Assembly (NCBI GenBank): GCA_025766275.1
Contig: JAFKAC010000015.1
Coordinates: forward strand, 248,001-312,000
Direction: 5' to 3'
DNA: 64,000 bases
Source of the DNA: Lactarius indigo
Taxonomy: Eukaryota > Basidiomycota > Agaricomycetes > Russulales > Russulaceae
The notes under the pieces are model-generated. The model was not told the origin of the DNA. It did not search any database and was given only the letters and a program-made list of their open reading frames with translations. Positions 33,200-45,400 of the stretch are shown here, piece after piece. Within the stretch, counting starts at the first letter, position 1, and each line of letters begins with the position of its first letter. A program made the position numbers and the translations under genes.

Positions 33200-35324
33200 A
33201 ACAGTCCGGTGGACGACGGTGAGAGAATGGTGGTGACTCGTGTCGACAAACCAAGGACCCCGATATGGAAGAATCAGATAGACGCGGTAACACGGGCCGG
33301 CACCTCCATTTCATTGCCAGAGCATGACCAGCAGAAGCGGGCTAACCCCAGGATCACGCACCGAATGCGTCGCCATCCACCAATGTATTCCCTCCTAATG
33401 CCCGCGAATCCGCCCTACTGTATCCCCACAAGAATACGGGCCCATTTCAGACACCACCCTCAGTCCAAATGACCACGCCCCGTGGCTCTAGTCGCTCAAC
33501 GATGCATCTTTGCCCAACACAAATGCGACTTCGGACTTGCTCCACGCAAGCCTTCTTACCTAACGCGAACGCGATTTTGGGTCGATGATGCTTTTCTCCC
33601 CGTCAAGATTCCCTGGCGCCGTTGTCGCGTCAGCCTCCTCAACGATTTCACCTTTGCCTTTTACTCCGCCATCCAGATCGTTGTCCCATCAGGCTTCCAA
33701 GCCGCCTGAACGAGAAAGTAATGTGACGGCAAACTCACTCGGCGACGATCTATCACGAGCGAGTACGTCATTGGCCACGCGCCGGGGTGTCTCGTGAGCC
33801 CAACGGCCAAACAGGCCCAAAATGAGAAGGTACGGACAGCGACGTCTTGATGCACGTTATCGCCCCCCACGATCGGGATCAGGGTTCATTACAGGTTTGT
33901 CCATCTGTTCCACCCTCTTTACGTGTATACATACGCCATGCTACAGAGGCAGCCCCCTCCTGCGGGTGCCTCCAGGCGCTCATCGTCTTCACAATCCCAT
34001 GTTGTCTCGCGCTGGATATCAAAGACGTCCCTCTTCCTCCCCTTCCCCTCCGAAACAAATTCGTCTGATCCTTCCCCTGCCAACGCGATAGAGAAATGGG
34101 CCACGACCTGCTGGACATCTCATGCCTTCTCACCGGAGTCGCCGCCGCCGCCGCCTTTTCGGCGCAGCCCGCGCAAGACCAAGAAATGGAGGGCAACTAA
34201 TGACGTACGTCCTCATACCTCCATTCCCGCTTGGTGTATGCGTGTCAGACTATGCACCAGTAAAACAACGACCCCGCATGCGCCAGCGCCAGACCGCAGC
34301 CAAGGGAAAGGCACGGGCGGGGGACAATTCTGGCTCTTCAACCGCTCTCGGAGCACGGTGTAAGGATCATAGTCCTCCTGGGCTTGGAACGATACTTTAC
34401 TTGTTACTATTCGATTACCAATCAAACGAATATACTCTATGATTGAGCCTGATTACGGAAAATGAACAGAACTTATGCTCCCACTTTCACGTTAATGATA
34501 TCAGCCTGCCTCTGCATTCCCGTCTGTATTTCTTATTTCTCTCTTCTATATCTTTTGTCTACGCTTCCCCTTGGGTTGACGTCTATTACTCGCTACGACA
34601 GGTACCCCGAATTGACGTTCGATTGCTCAGCAGAAGAGTTTCGAATGTCCAGCTTGCCACAAAGATTGTAACTGCTTGCGGAAGCGAGGGGAGGTGTACA
34701 TCCCCGAACGCAATGGCGGGAGGCGTAGTTGGGTGGCGCGCCAAGGAGACTCCCATTGCGCCACCGCGCCCACCCCCGCAAGAAAGAGGATGAGTAAAGA
34801 CCCCGGAACGGCGCAGGTGCCAGTGGCGACGTATCAACGCCCGACAACAACCAACGCGCAGGTTTTTGACGCGAGCTTGAACGATACCGACACCTACACA
34901 CAAGTAGCAGCTGCAGCAGCGAAGGCATCGGTATACGTTCATCTGGAAACCTTTCAAGACGTGGGGGCGCTTTGTGTCCCTTCCGGATCCCAAGCACGAC
35001 CAGCCGATGCAGCAGAAAAAGACAAAGGGAAAGGGAAAGGGGAAGTCAACAGGATGGCGGGCCAGGGACATGAATTCGGCTCTTTGTGGCCTAGAGCCAT
35101 TGTTGGTGGCACGGCGGAGGCCGCGACCGCGACGGTCTGGGTAGTTGACGCTGCTGAATGACGATGACGGTGGGGAGGAGGATGGAATTCTTGAAGAGGG
35201 CAGCGATGCTGATCCGGATACAGATGTAGACGCAGACGACGGAATCTGGACCGGGGAGTACGTCGTGCCTGTACCACCTGTTCAGGCGGAGGAAGTGGTG
35301 AGGATCACGCAGGAGGTGGAACGT
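33200..35324 (+). pseudogene. Zinc-finger copy zf-2, internally deleted
   Basis: Copy of zf-1/zf-3. The 5' part has a TAG in the LWSLND region (near 33489). The proline-rich segment with KTKKWRATNDV and TYVLIPPFPLGV follows. About 34380-34595 is AT-rich and unrelated. The second half of the finger remains (RYPELTFDCSAEEF, then a one-base shift into CPACHKDCNCL) but the first half and the acidic middle are lost. The C-terminal IWTGEYVV segment is kept, and the copy then fuses at about 35324 to the NLR stub P2. Confidence 0.7.
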
Positions 35325-36125
35325 ACTCTCATGCCGTCGCTGACTCGTGTCACTTTGCTATCGATCTTGTGAGTCACCTTCAGAACCTGCACAGCCGCCA
35401 TCACCTCTTCGTCCGTCAGTTCGTCGAGTTTCTTCAACCCATCCTCTAGGTTCATGCGCCCCACCGCCTTCTTGAAATTTTTTTCTGAACCGATATTAGC
35501 CTGGATTAACGTAAGAAGATGATCAAACTCACTCGCTCAACTCTGTTCCATTTCCTTTGTGGCCGTCGCAAGGATGTCCAGGATCTCAACCGTGAATTCC
35601 ACCGTTTTTTTCCGTCATCGTCGGAGTTAGTGGGACCCTGATATAAATGTCGAGCCGCACGGGGAAACATTCGACGCATCCAAAGATGTCGACGAGGATG
35701 TCTTGGCTCGCGGCGACATCTTTAGCTGCCTGAGAACGCTCAACATCAGAAATGCCCACGCGAAGGAAGAAACGAAGCGACTCACCAAGAGGAGGACACT
35801 GACGCCAGTAAATACTGCCTTGGCTGGTGTGAATAACTGCCAAATTGACATCAGAGTATGTTCGTCAGCGGATGGACACATGAGTGGATATTTACCAAAG
35901 CGACGCCTTCGGTAAGTGTGCCAGAGAAGGCATAAAGAACCTGTCATGACTGGCAGTCCAAGAGGGACCAAACTGGGCGACCTGAAACATGGCCAAAATG
36001 GCAGTGTGAGAATCGCATGTTTGAAGAGATCGTGGTCCTTAAGATCGTTTTCTTGTACGACTTTGGAGCCGGATCAAAGATGCGTTCAATATTGGAAGAG
36101 GACTCGGAAGATGTAGTTGCTGATG
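35325..36125 (-). pseudogene. NLR 5' stub P2 (Goodbye domain remnant)
   Basis: Matches NLR-A exons 1-3: EEVMAAVQVLKVTHKIDSKVT, EDGLKKLDEL, AVFTGVSVLLL, CPSADEHTLMSI (intron region). It is broken by stops and shifts and lacks NACHT and ankyrin parts. It most resembles stub P1. Its former head-to-head partner is zf-3, now separated from it by the TIR element that starts at 36128. Confidence 0.75.
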
Positions 36126-36127
36126 TA

Positions 36128-36154
36128 CAGTTGCGGACAAGCAAAGTCATCAAA
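36128..36154. repeat. Left TIR of the 3067-bp element
   Basis: Perfect inverted match to 39168-39194; preceded by TA. Confidence 0.9.
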
Positions 36155-36427
36155 TTTGATGTCTGATTTTTAGGGACATGGCAAAGTGCCGGAAAGCTCT
36201 AGAAACCATTAGGAATGGTAGATAATGGGTGGACGAACATCACTGCATCATTAGATTTTTTAGATCTTAAGTTTTAACTCGAGACGATGGGCAAAATATT
36301 GGCGCACACCGAAAAAAAATCGCTAAAATATCAGAAAAATTGTTTTTAGAGAGATCTCATTGGGTGCTACATGATTCCGAAAAGAGTTCATCGATAACAA
36401 TTCTCATTCCCTCCCAAAAAAATCATC

Positions 36428-38844
36428 ATGTCAGGCAGACCAAGAGGTCGACCTCGTAAAAAGCCTCGCAAAGGTCACTCTAAACCCACAGTGGACAATC
36501 ATCAAGTTGGTTCAATGCCCGAGATGGTGAACATGGCTGCTTCTCAGGCCCATGCACCACACAAAACCCCGAGTTGGAAGGGCCAGGGTCGAGAAGGGAG
36601 CATGAGCGATTTTGAGTCCGATCTCAATCCCGGAGAGCAGAGTGATGACGAATGTGAGGAGGGTGGATTTTCCGACCTTGAAGACGAGGAGTTTGCTGCC
36701 AAGCTCGTGGAAATGACAGAGCGGGATGACCCAAATGATACAGAATGGATCCCTTCACGCTTGAGGACTCGAACACCAAAAGGTGCAATTAATCGCTACT
36801 GTACTCACTGTAAAAACTTGATTTGGACTGTTCATTAATACAGAACGTCCTCATACATACATGAAGGGCCCAGATGTCATGAACAAATCACTGCGGACTC
36901 GCCAACGTTACCAGAAGGAGTGGAAATCCCAAACCACGCTCAACAGCTTCTTCCCTGGGGCATCACTTGCCCGCTCCTACACAGCATCCCCAGCCCCTTC
37001 TATGAGCTCCTCGACAACAATTCCACAAGGCCGTCGTGCGTCAGAGCTTTCATCAGATGGTTCTGAGTCATCGCATGCCAGTGAAATAGTATTGTCTGTT
37101 GCCACACCTGCTGTGGCTCCCATCTCCGAGTCTGATGTCGAAAACAAAGAGCAAGATGGGTCAGATGAGTCTCTAGGGGGTGCAGAAGAGGAAGAGGACG
37201 ACTTCCCTGATGAAAATGAGGAAATTATGGAGGAGTGGGAGCACGAGTTGGACCTAGCGGTTCAATCTCCAAAGGAAGTTCGGGATTGGGGCGAGCTTCG
37301 AAAGCAGATACAAGATGACCTCAAGACGGGCCATCGAAAACTCTCCCTGTCTCAAATCAATCAAATGATGATCCTATCCAACTTTGCAACTCTCCGGTTG
37401 AAGGGCACTTCCTGTATTCGTGCAAGCGAAGAGATCGCAAGGCAATGGCACCTGGGTGAAGGGGTCTGGTTCGCTCGGAGAATTCGTGCATGTGCACGGC
37501 ACTATCAAACATTTGAGCAGTTACTCCATGAACACCATGGAGGATACAAGAACGCACGGACTCTCCTTCGGGATGAAAATGTCAAGAAACATTCCCTTGA
37601 CTATCTCACAAGTCTGCCAACTGGGAAGGTCACTCCGAAGGCCTTTCAGAATGTGATCAACACCAAAATCTTGCCAGATCTCGGAATAACAACGAAGCAA
37701 CCACTGTCCACACGGACTGCACGCCGATGGCTTATTAAACTTGGATGGCGACACACACAAATTAGGAAAGGGGTCTACATGGATGGTCATGAACGGGATG
37801 ATGTGGTTAAATACCGCCAAGAATCATTCCTTCCAACCATGAAAAAATACGAGGAGCGAATGGTTCATTACGAAGGACCAGAACTGAGGCGTGTGGAACC
37901 CAAGCTTCAACCAGGAGAACAAGAAATCATTCCAAACTTTCACGACGAAAGCACCTTTCATGGGAATGACGAAACAAGAAGTGCCTGGCTTCAAAAAGGC
38001 AAACAGCCACTAAGGAAGAAAGGGAGGGGCCGCAATATTCATGTCTCTGCATTTATCAACCCAGAAACTGGCCGGCTTGTTCTGTTGGACGCTGACAGTA
38101 AGGTCCAACGGGACTCAACCAAAATAATATATCCTGGGACAAATGGTGATGCATGGTGGGACTGCGAGCAGCTGCTCGAACAAATGAAGGACGCCATTGA
38201 CATTTTTGAGGCAGCACATCCCAACAAACAGTCCCTTTTCATCTTTGACCAATCCTCAGCTCATGCTTCTCTCCCACCTGATGCGTTGAGAGCCTTCGAG
38301 ATGAACAAATCAGATGGTGGCAAGCAGCGGCATCAATGTGACACAGTCATTCCTCAATCCAATCCTGTTGTGGAACATTGTGGAAAGCCTCAAAAAATGA
38401 CACTCCCAGATGGCAAGCCCAAAGGTCTTCAGCAAGTTTTAGAGGAGCGAGGTTTTCAAGTTTCTCACCTCCGTGCAAAGTGTTCACCTGTCTGCCCAAT
38501 TGAAAACAAGAACTGCTGCATGGCACGTTTGCTCAGCCAGCAAGACGACTTTAAAAACCAGCCCTCAATGCTTGAAACCCTTATTCGGAGCCGTGGTCAT
38601 GAATGTATTTTTCTGCCTAAATTTCACTGTGAACTGAATCCAATCGAAATGGTGAGTGTTCCCTCAGTATCTATTGCAGTAAATGGACTTGGATCATGAT
38701 CTTATTTAGTATTGGGGCTGGTGCAAGTATCGCTATCGTGAACTCGAGAAAAAGAATTTCCAAGTTGCCAAGGATGGTGTCAGGCAGTATCTCGAAGCAT
38801 GTCCCACTGATGTCATCCGCCGTTTTATCAATCGCTCTTGGTGA
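36428..38844 (+). CDS. DDE transposase, slightly truncated by a nonsense change
   Basis: Exons are 36428-36782, 36844-38651 and 38710-38844, in frame throughout, giving 765 aa. The N-terminus is basic and AT-hook-like (GRPRGRPRKKP), followed by an acidic segment. The catalytic core has D486 (NFHDEST), D587 (FIFDQSSAH) and E720 (CELNPIEM, continued as YWGWCKYRYRE across intron 2). The spacing between the second D and the E is 132 residues, far above the 34-39 of classical Tc1/mariner. The frame ends at TGA 38842-38844; the next 40 codons to TAA at 38965-38967 stay open and protein-like (FMSAYRLGLTGKAAAW), so a CGA-to-TGA change probably shortened the protein. Activity is uncertain. Confidence 0.85.
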
Positions 38845-39167
38845 TTCATGAGTGCATATCGACTTGGATTAACTGGAAAGGCTGCTGCATGGGCTGTTTG
38901 CAAACAAAGGCAGCACCGCCAAGTCTCTGAGAGGGCAATGATGTCAATTGAGGCTGTCCTTAATTAATTCTTTGTTCCGTTTGTTCCGTAGACCCAAAAT
39001 ATGTGACTTTTGTTGACTTTCATTCCCTCAAATTCCCTCAAAAATTTGGCGTCGCAAAAAAACCACACAAGTAACTTAAGAACCATGTTTTTGGACTATT
39101 TCAGCCCGTCCGAGTTCAGATCTGACATTAGTTTTCTCTAGAAAAATCTGGTTGCTGAGATAACCAG

Positions 39168-39194
39168 TTTGATGACTTTGCTTGTCCGCAACTG
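39168..39194. repeat. Right TIR of the 3067-bp element
   Basis: Perfect inverted match to 36128-36154; followed by TA. Confidence 0.9.
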
Positions 39195-39240
39195 TATCAT
39201 GATAGAAACAGGAGCGGGAGGTTGACTCATGTTGAGGGCA

Positions 39241-41116
39241 TGGCAACAGTCTGGTGGACGAGAATACCAGGGCCACTTCTGCCGATAAAGCAAGGACACT
39301 GCCAGTTGCGGAAGAACCAAATTGACGCCGAAACAACACGCGGTAACACGGGCCGGCACCTCCAGTCCCAGGCCAATCCCACGATCACGCACCCAAACGC
39401 GTCGTCATCGTCGTCCAACAGTCTATTCCCTCCCGATGCCCACGAATCCGCCCTATCGTCACAAGAATGCGATCTCATGGAAGACATCACTGTTGATCCA
39501 GGTGACACCGCCATGTAGTTCTGGTCATTCAACGACACGTTTTTATCCAACACAAACACGACTTTGACTTAATCCAGGCAGGTCCTTTTTGCATAACACG
39601 ATAACGGCTTTTCTCTCACACAGCCAAGGTCCCCTGTCCCCGCAGTCGCCTCAACCTCCTCGTCAGTCTCGCCCTCACCTTTTGCCCCGCCGTCCAGATC
39701 GTCGCCACCGGAACCGGAAAGCAACACGACGGCGATATCCGTCACTGGTCCCAGTGATGACCCCGCGCCGGTGTCTTATGAGAATGACGATCAAACAGAC
39801 CCAACTCGAAAAAGCATGAACAACGATGTCAAGATGCGCGTTGTTACTCATCACGGTCGGGACATAGAGGTGTGTCCGTCCCCTTCTGCCCTTTCTATGC
39901 GCATACATAATGCCGTGCGACAGAGTCGGCCCCCTCCTGCTCCTGTGGGTGCCTCCAGACGCTCCATTTCCTCGCAATCTCATGTACCCTCACGCCGCAT
40001 ATCAAAGACGCCCCTTTCCCACCCCTCCCCATCCGAAAGCACCTCGCCCGAACTTCCCTCCGGTCAGCGTGACAGAGGCAGGGACCACGACCCCCTGGAC
40101 ATCATATCCATCGATTCCTCCTCCTCGTCACGACGACGACCTCCTCTGCGCAGCCCGGGAAAGACCAAGAAACTGAGGGGACTGGGGCAGCTGATGACCT
40201 ACGTTCTCGTACCGCCCATCCCGCCCGGCGCGCGCAAGTCAGACTACGCGCCGGTAAGGCAACGGCCCCGGACACAGCAGCGCCAGACCGCAGCCAAGGG
40301 CAAGGGGCGGGCAGGGGACAATTTGGGCTCGAAGGAACTCGTGCACGTACTGCAAGTCGCACCGACCTCCGCAAGCAAGAGTAAGAGCAGGGAACCGGTA
40401 TTGGTGCCGCCACCGCTAGCCAAGCAGCGCCCAGCGAAGACAATGACAACGACGGATGCGCAGGTCTTTGACGGGAGCTGGAGTGCGACCGCGGTGTTCA
40501 CGATTTCTGGCGAGTCACTTGGCAGTGAGTTCTTGCACGGCAACAAAGCCGGCATCGTACCCGTCTCGCAACCTACGACCTCCCCTGCCCTTGCTGCCAC
40601 CACCCCAGCTGCCCCTCGACTATCTCCACCAGCCCGATACCCGAACCCTCGCAGAAACTGCAACGGCGTCGGTAAATGTTTATCGGGAAATCGCGCAGGA
40701 GGTGGGGCGGCTGGTGTCCCTCCCAGATCCCAACCACGACCAGCCGGAGCAGAAAACGACGAAGGGGAAGGGGAAGTCGACGGTCATCGCTGGTCAGGGA
40801 CGCCGGGGTAAGCGGATTCGGCTCTTTGTCGGGAGCCTAGAGCCGTCCTTGGCGGCGGGGAGGCGGCGACGGCGACGACGGTCTGCGTCTTTAACATCGC
40901 GGAACGACGATGACACTGAGGGAAATATTGATGAGGGTGGCGATGTCGATGTGGACCCATATGCAGGATCTGGCCCGGGGAATGCGTGGTACCTGTACCG
41001 TCTGCTCAAGCAGTGGAGATGGCGAGGATCACGCCGGGGGTGGAGCGCGCCATTGGTGCCGAGTTCGCCATTGGGGCCGTGCCATAGTCGTCCTCGTCGG
41101 GCTCCAAAAAAATATA
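39241..41116 (+). pseudogene. Zinc-finger copy zf-3, finger deleted
   Basis: Copy of zf-1. The 5' part has stops near 39516 and 39571. From 39610 the RSPVPAVASTSS segment and then a 346-codon open frame (39771-40811) run through the proline-rich part with RKSDYAPVRQRPRTQQ. Near 40360 the sequence jumps from the equivalent of zf-1 25584 to that of 27768, removing about 2.2 kb including the acidic middle and the entire Cys-rich finger. The frame continues into FTISGESLGSEFLHGNKAG. The C-terminal part (VEMARI...AIGAEFAIGAVP) lies in another frame near 41020-41088. Expression of the fused frame cannot be judged from sequence. Confidence 0.7.
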
Positions 41117-41228
41117 AATGAGTCGGTAGTAGGTGGTAGAATTAGCAGAACGACTATTATTACCTCTATCCATTTTGGTTTTCCGGCTTCCCTTAGTTCG
41201 AAATACCTTAGTTGTTATGTGTATCATA

Positions 41229-42045
41229 CTACCCCACCTGGCTTGTTGCAAAAAACCACGAGACTTTTTTTATAGCCTCAACAATGCGTTGCACACACTT
41301 CATATTGTACATAGTGATATAAATACATGTTTACCATCACATACCTTTTTTTCCTTATGAGTTTTTAAGGCTATTCAGAGTGAATAGTTTTCACCCCCCT
41401 TTGCAAAATTTTGTCATGTATTGTCATACCAACAGCAGCATTTGGCAGGCAGAGATGCTGGCAGTGTTTCAACATCCTGGCAACAGTGTTCAAGTTTGAG
41501 TTGCTCATTTGGTTTTTTGCACTGCATTTTCACACTGGAGTTCAGACAGTGTCAACTTTATTATGTCTATGGTGCTTTGACTTTTGAGCTTCCAATTGAG
41601 ACATGCAGGATGTTTCCTGTGCCAGTAATGCCAGCTGAGATTAAACAGGAGCCCAAAATCTGTCACATGTCTGTCACCTCCTGGTGGACCCAGGTGAGGT
41701 TTGTTTCTGCAACTCAATCAGCTCAAGACACTGACTCTAAATTCATTGTGTATAGTGCTGGTAATTTATTCTATCATACCAGCAAAGGATCTGTATGTGC
41801 GAGTATGAGATCACCCAGATCTGGGGGCATGGACACCCCATTCCAGTCGACACCCTCACAAATACAATTTTTCTGTACTTGTAAATTTGAACTGATCCTC
41901 CCTTTTTTATATGATCTCATATCCATAGAACCTATTCAATACACTGTTTTTTTTTTGGGAAGAAAGGATCCCCAGAAAGTGCTGATATCATGAGATCTTT
42001 TCAATTTGCAAGTGTGTGACATTTGCAATAAGCCGGGTGGGATAG
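41229..42045. mobile_element. Non-autonomous TIR element, 817 bp
   Basis: Termini CTACCCCACCTGGC... (41229) and the inverse of CTATCCCACCCGGC... (ending at 42045) pair over 24 bp with three mismatches, all transitions. TA flanks both ends (41227-41228, 42046-42047). The flanks match the uninterrupted spacer downstream of zf-1 (28620-28660). The interior is AT-rich with no transposase. A 190-codon open stretch at 41421-41993 has no ATG at its start and no recognisable domain. Best read as a MITE-like deletion derivative mobilised by a TA-targeting transposase; its ends differ from those of the 3067-bp element. Confidence 0.75.
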
Positions 42046-42047
42046 TA

Positions 42048-42423
42048 ATGCATGTTCTCGTAATCCGCCGAAAAAATGAGAGCAGACGACGCGCCGCCCA
42101 TAGCTTTCCTTCTCACGCACCGTGGTGATAAGGCCTCCACTTTCGACCCTCATCGACGTGCTCCAGGGACCCTGTTGAGTCCTCGCCTCGTGGCATCGGA
42201 GTGAGAGGAATACTTCCAGCCTTGTTCACATCACGAAATCCGATCTCAAACAAATCGAGAGCACTATTATTTGTGGCCGCGAATACCCAACGTTAGACGT
42301 ACAACACTTCATATTTGTATGGCATCACGAAAGATAATCGATATCAACAACGGAGATGGTCTCTGGCTCAGAACCGACACAAGTACTAGACGTGTGGGGA
42401 GGTAGGTACAACAAATTGGAATG
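42048..42423. other. Convergent spacer between zf-3 and NLR-B
   Basis: Copy of 28650-29003. No gene seen. Confidence 0.65.
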
Positions 42424-45400
42424 CTACGTTCTATTCTGTTCGAGACTGGCATGATGGTCTAATAGCGCCTGTACCATCTTGCCATATTCTTCTGATGAAG
42501 CCAGCTGGTACGGAGTGTGACCTTTATCATCCACTGCATCTACATCTGCACCGTTTTCAAGTAGCACGCGAAAGCAATTGAAATCGAGTCCCAAATCGCT
42601 GAGCCACTTGTCAAAGAACAATAGGTGCAAAGGCGTTGACTGCCTCTGATTACGTGCGTTGACATCCGCCCCATTCTGGATCAATGTCTGCACAACATTA
42701 ACTTTCGACAACGACGACGACGACGACGACGACGACCCCCACGACGACCCCCGCGACGACGGCAACGCCGCCGCTGCCAGATGCAAAGGTGTCGAGTGAT
42801 TCTCATCCCGTGCGTTGACATCCGCCCCATTCTGGATCAATGTCTGCACGACATCAACATTCGACGACGACGACGACGACCCCCATGACGCCGCCGCCGC
42901 CGCCGCCAGATGCAAAGGTGTTGACTGACTCTCATCCCGTGCATTGACATCTGCCCCATTTAGAATCAATGTCTGCACAACGCCAACATTCGACGACAAC
43001 TTCGACGACGACGACGACGCGAGATGCAAGGGTGTCTTGTGGCTCTGATCCCGTGCGTTGACATCTGCCCCGTGATCGATCAATGTCTGCACAACATCAA
43101 CACTCGACTCCAATGATGACGCGAGATGCAACGGTGTCGAGTGTCTCCCATACCGTGCGTGGACATCCCCCCCGAGTTTGATGAAGAACTGCACGGTTTC
43201 GGCACTCCTCGACGATAACGCTAGACGAAATAGCTTCTGGAGGTCGGTGTTTGCATCTGCCCCATACTGGATCAACAGCTGTACGACGTCGACGTGACCG
43301 CGTCTTGATGCTTCGTGTAGTGGAGTGTGGTTGTCCCGCGTTGTAGCGACGCTGACATCTACACCGTGCCCTAGTAGGATTCGAACAATTTCCAGGCGTC
43401 CCTTCGCCGCTGCAGTGTGGAGTGGAGTGCTGCCGTCGTTGTCTTGCGCATTCGCATCTGCGCCGACGCTTAGCAACCATTGTGCAACATCTGTTAATCC
43501 ATCCTCTGATGCAGCGTGCAGTAGAGTGCGACTTCCGTAACCAATATTCAGGACCGCGCCATGTTGGTGTAGTAGCTCTGCGACTTTGATGTGCTTGTTG
43601 TACAATGCTGCCGCCAGCGGTCTTATGTTAAGACCAGCCCTAGCATTTACATGCTGCGGGTACTCGGCGATGAGATGTTTCGTTAAGTCACGAAATCCGC
43701 ACAACGCAGCGTAGTATAGACAAAACGCTGGATCGGCTTTTCTCGATGAAGTAGAATTTTCAAAACCAACGAAAGCATGCCATTCTTCGTCGAGGTCAAA
43801 TGATTTGAGCCATGCCGTGAAATATGGCTTTGTAGGATCAAAAACATGTCGCATCCCGTCTTCCACAACTAATGAGACGTTCTCGATCTGAGCATGGCCT
43901 ACCCAATGCCGAGCGGCATAGTCCAATAGAGGAGAGCCACGTCCGACCGAACCACTGAAATCCAGCTGAAGAAGAATTGCCAAGCAAGCCTGCGTGATGA
44001 CCGTGTGCGCTGGCTCAAGATGGATGTGAAAACGGGAAATGTCTGGTGTTGAGTTGGCAAGCCGATCCGAAGTCAAGAACTCCTTCACCGAGAAATGTGC
44101 GAATTGTACAACCCGCGTCTTCGAAGACTCGTCATCGACGACGACGATCAGGCTCGAGCACGTAGACAGAACACCTTGTCGTTGGTCATCCCATCGCCAA
44201 TCTGAGTTCAGTGCCGGTACCCTATCCTCCGCCCCATCGAAGTCGAGCGCAAGAACTTCTGCAAGCTCTTCGACACGCAGCGGCCGAGTGGCAACGGCGA
44301 GACATTGTAACAGACGATATGCTTGATCCGGATTGACCTTTCCGATCTCCCTCAGCATCCGCTCGTATGTCTCATCCAATGAGTTTGGCAATTCTCTGAG
44401 GACGCGCTGGACATTCTGTGGAAGGCAATTTCGTAACACTTCGAGTTGACAAAAGACCCATCGGAACCTGTTTAACACCGTTAATCCAAGTCATAATCAT
44501 CTGTATATTAGTATATCCACTTACATTCCGCCAGCTCTTTCTGACAGCGTCTCAATCACATACTCTTTGTCGTCTGTCCTCCATCTCTTCATAAATTTAC
44601 CCGACCCAGAATAGACCACAGATCTGACATAGGAGGCGATGTCCTTCTTCTGCCCGCCTTCATCCTGAAGCGAAATTGTCTGAGAGGTGATCGACTCAAG
44701 TGCATCGCAGATGTCGGCCTCCGGGCGACTCGTAACACAGATATGGAGATTAGAAAGTCGAAGGCTGACGAGATCCTTTATGAGATCAAGGACCTGTTCG
44801 CGGGCGGATGGGACATCAGATGTGTCGGGACATTCGTCAAGGGCATCCATGACAAGATAAACTGGCCCTTCATTTGGAAGGGTGAGCATGTCCTTGAGGC
44901 ACTGGGTTAAAGCTTTGTCGCTAGGCTGACGCGCGCCCTTGTCATGTGCCTCGTGGAGACGGGAGAATATGTCGCAAAAGACATTTGAACGAGTAGAGAG
45001 TTGGATGAGGAGTGAAGGGAGAAGGTTGCGGCGAGCTTTCTTGTCGACATCTCGAAAGTCAAAATAAAAATACGCCATTGAAGCCGATCCTGCCTCGCAC
45101 AGGGTCGTGAGATTGTTGATGATGGCGGAGCTACTCGAAAATTATAAATTTCCAAATACTGCAAGATGTAAAGAGTGACGGACCATAGAATGCTTTTCCC
45201 AGAGCCCGCTGCGAAACGTGTAGTCCGTAAGATCATCAAAGCAGCAGATAAAGAAACGCACGTTTGCCGTGAATCCACAGCAGGGAACCAGTCAGCTTCC
45301 AGGTTTCGAATTGGTCACTTTCAATGAACCACTCGGCGGTTCCCTCATGGTGGCGATCAGTGGCGATGTTGTGATTTGTGGACGGATCCGGTGGAGATTG

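Larger units (their letters stand above)
36128..39194 (+). mobile_element. Tc1/mariner-related TIR transposon, 3067 bp
   Basis: Bounded by perfect 27-bp terminal inverted repeats (36128-36154 and 39168-39194, starting CAGTTGCGGACAAGC) and flanked by TA on both sides (36126-36127, 39195-39196), as expected for a TA target-site duplication. It carries a three-exon transposase in the same orientation. The flanks continue the NLR-stub/zf promoter region seen uninterrupted at 24590-24610, which marks the insertion. TA duplication plus an LNPIE-type catalytic motif places it near the IS630-Tc1-mariner group. Confidence 0.88.

Noticed and set aside
41421..41993. A 190-codon open stretch in the MITE-like element
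   Set aside because: No ATG at its start, no domain, AT-rich interior; it looks like a chance frame.
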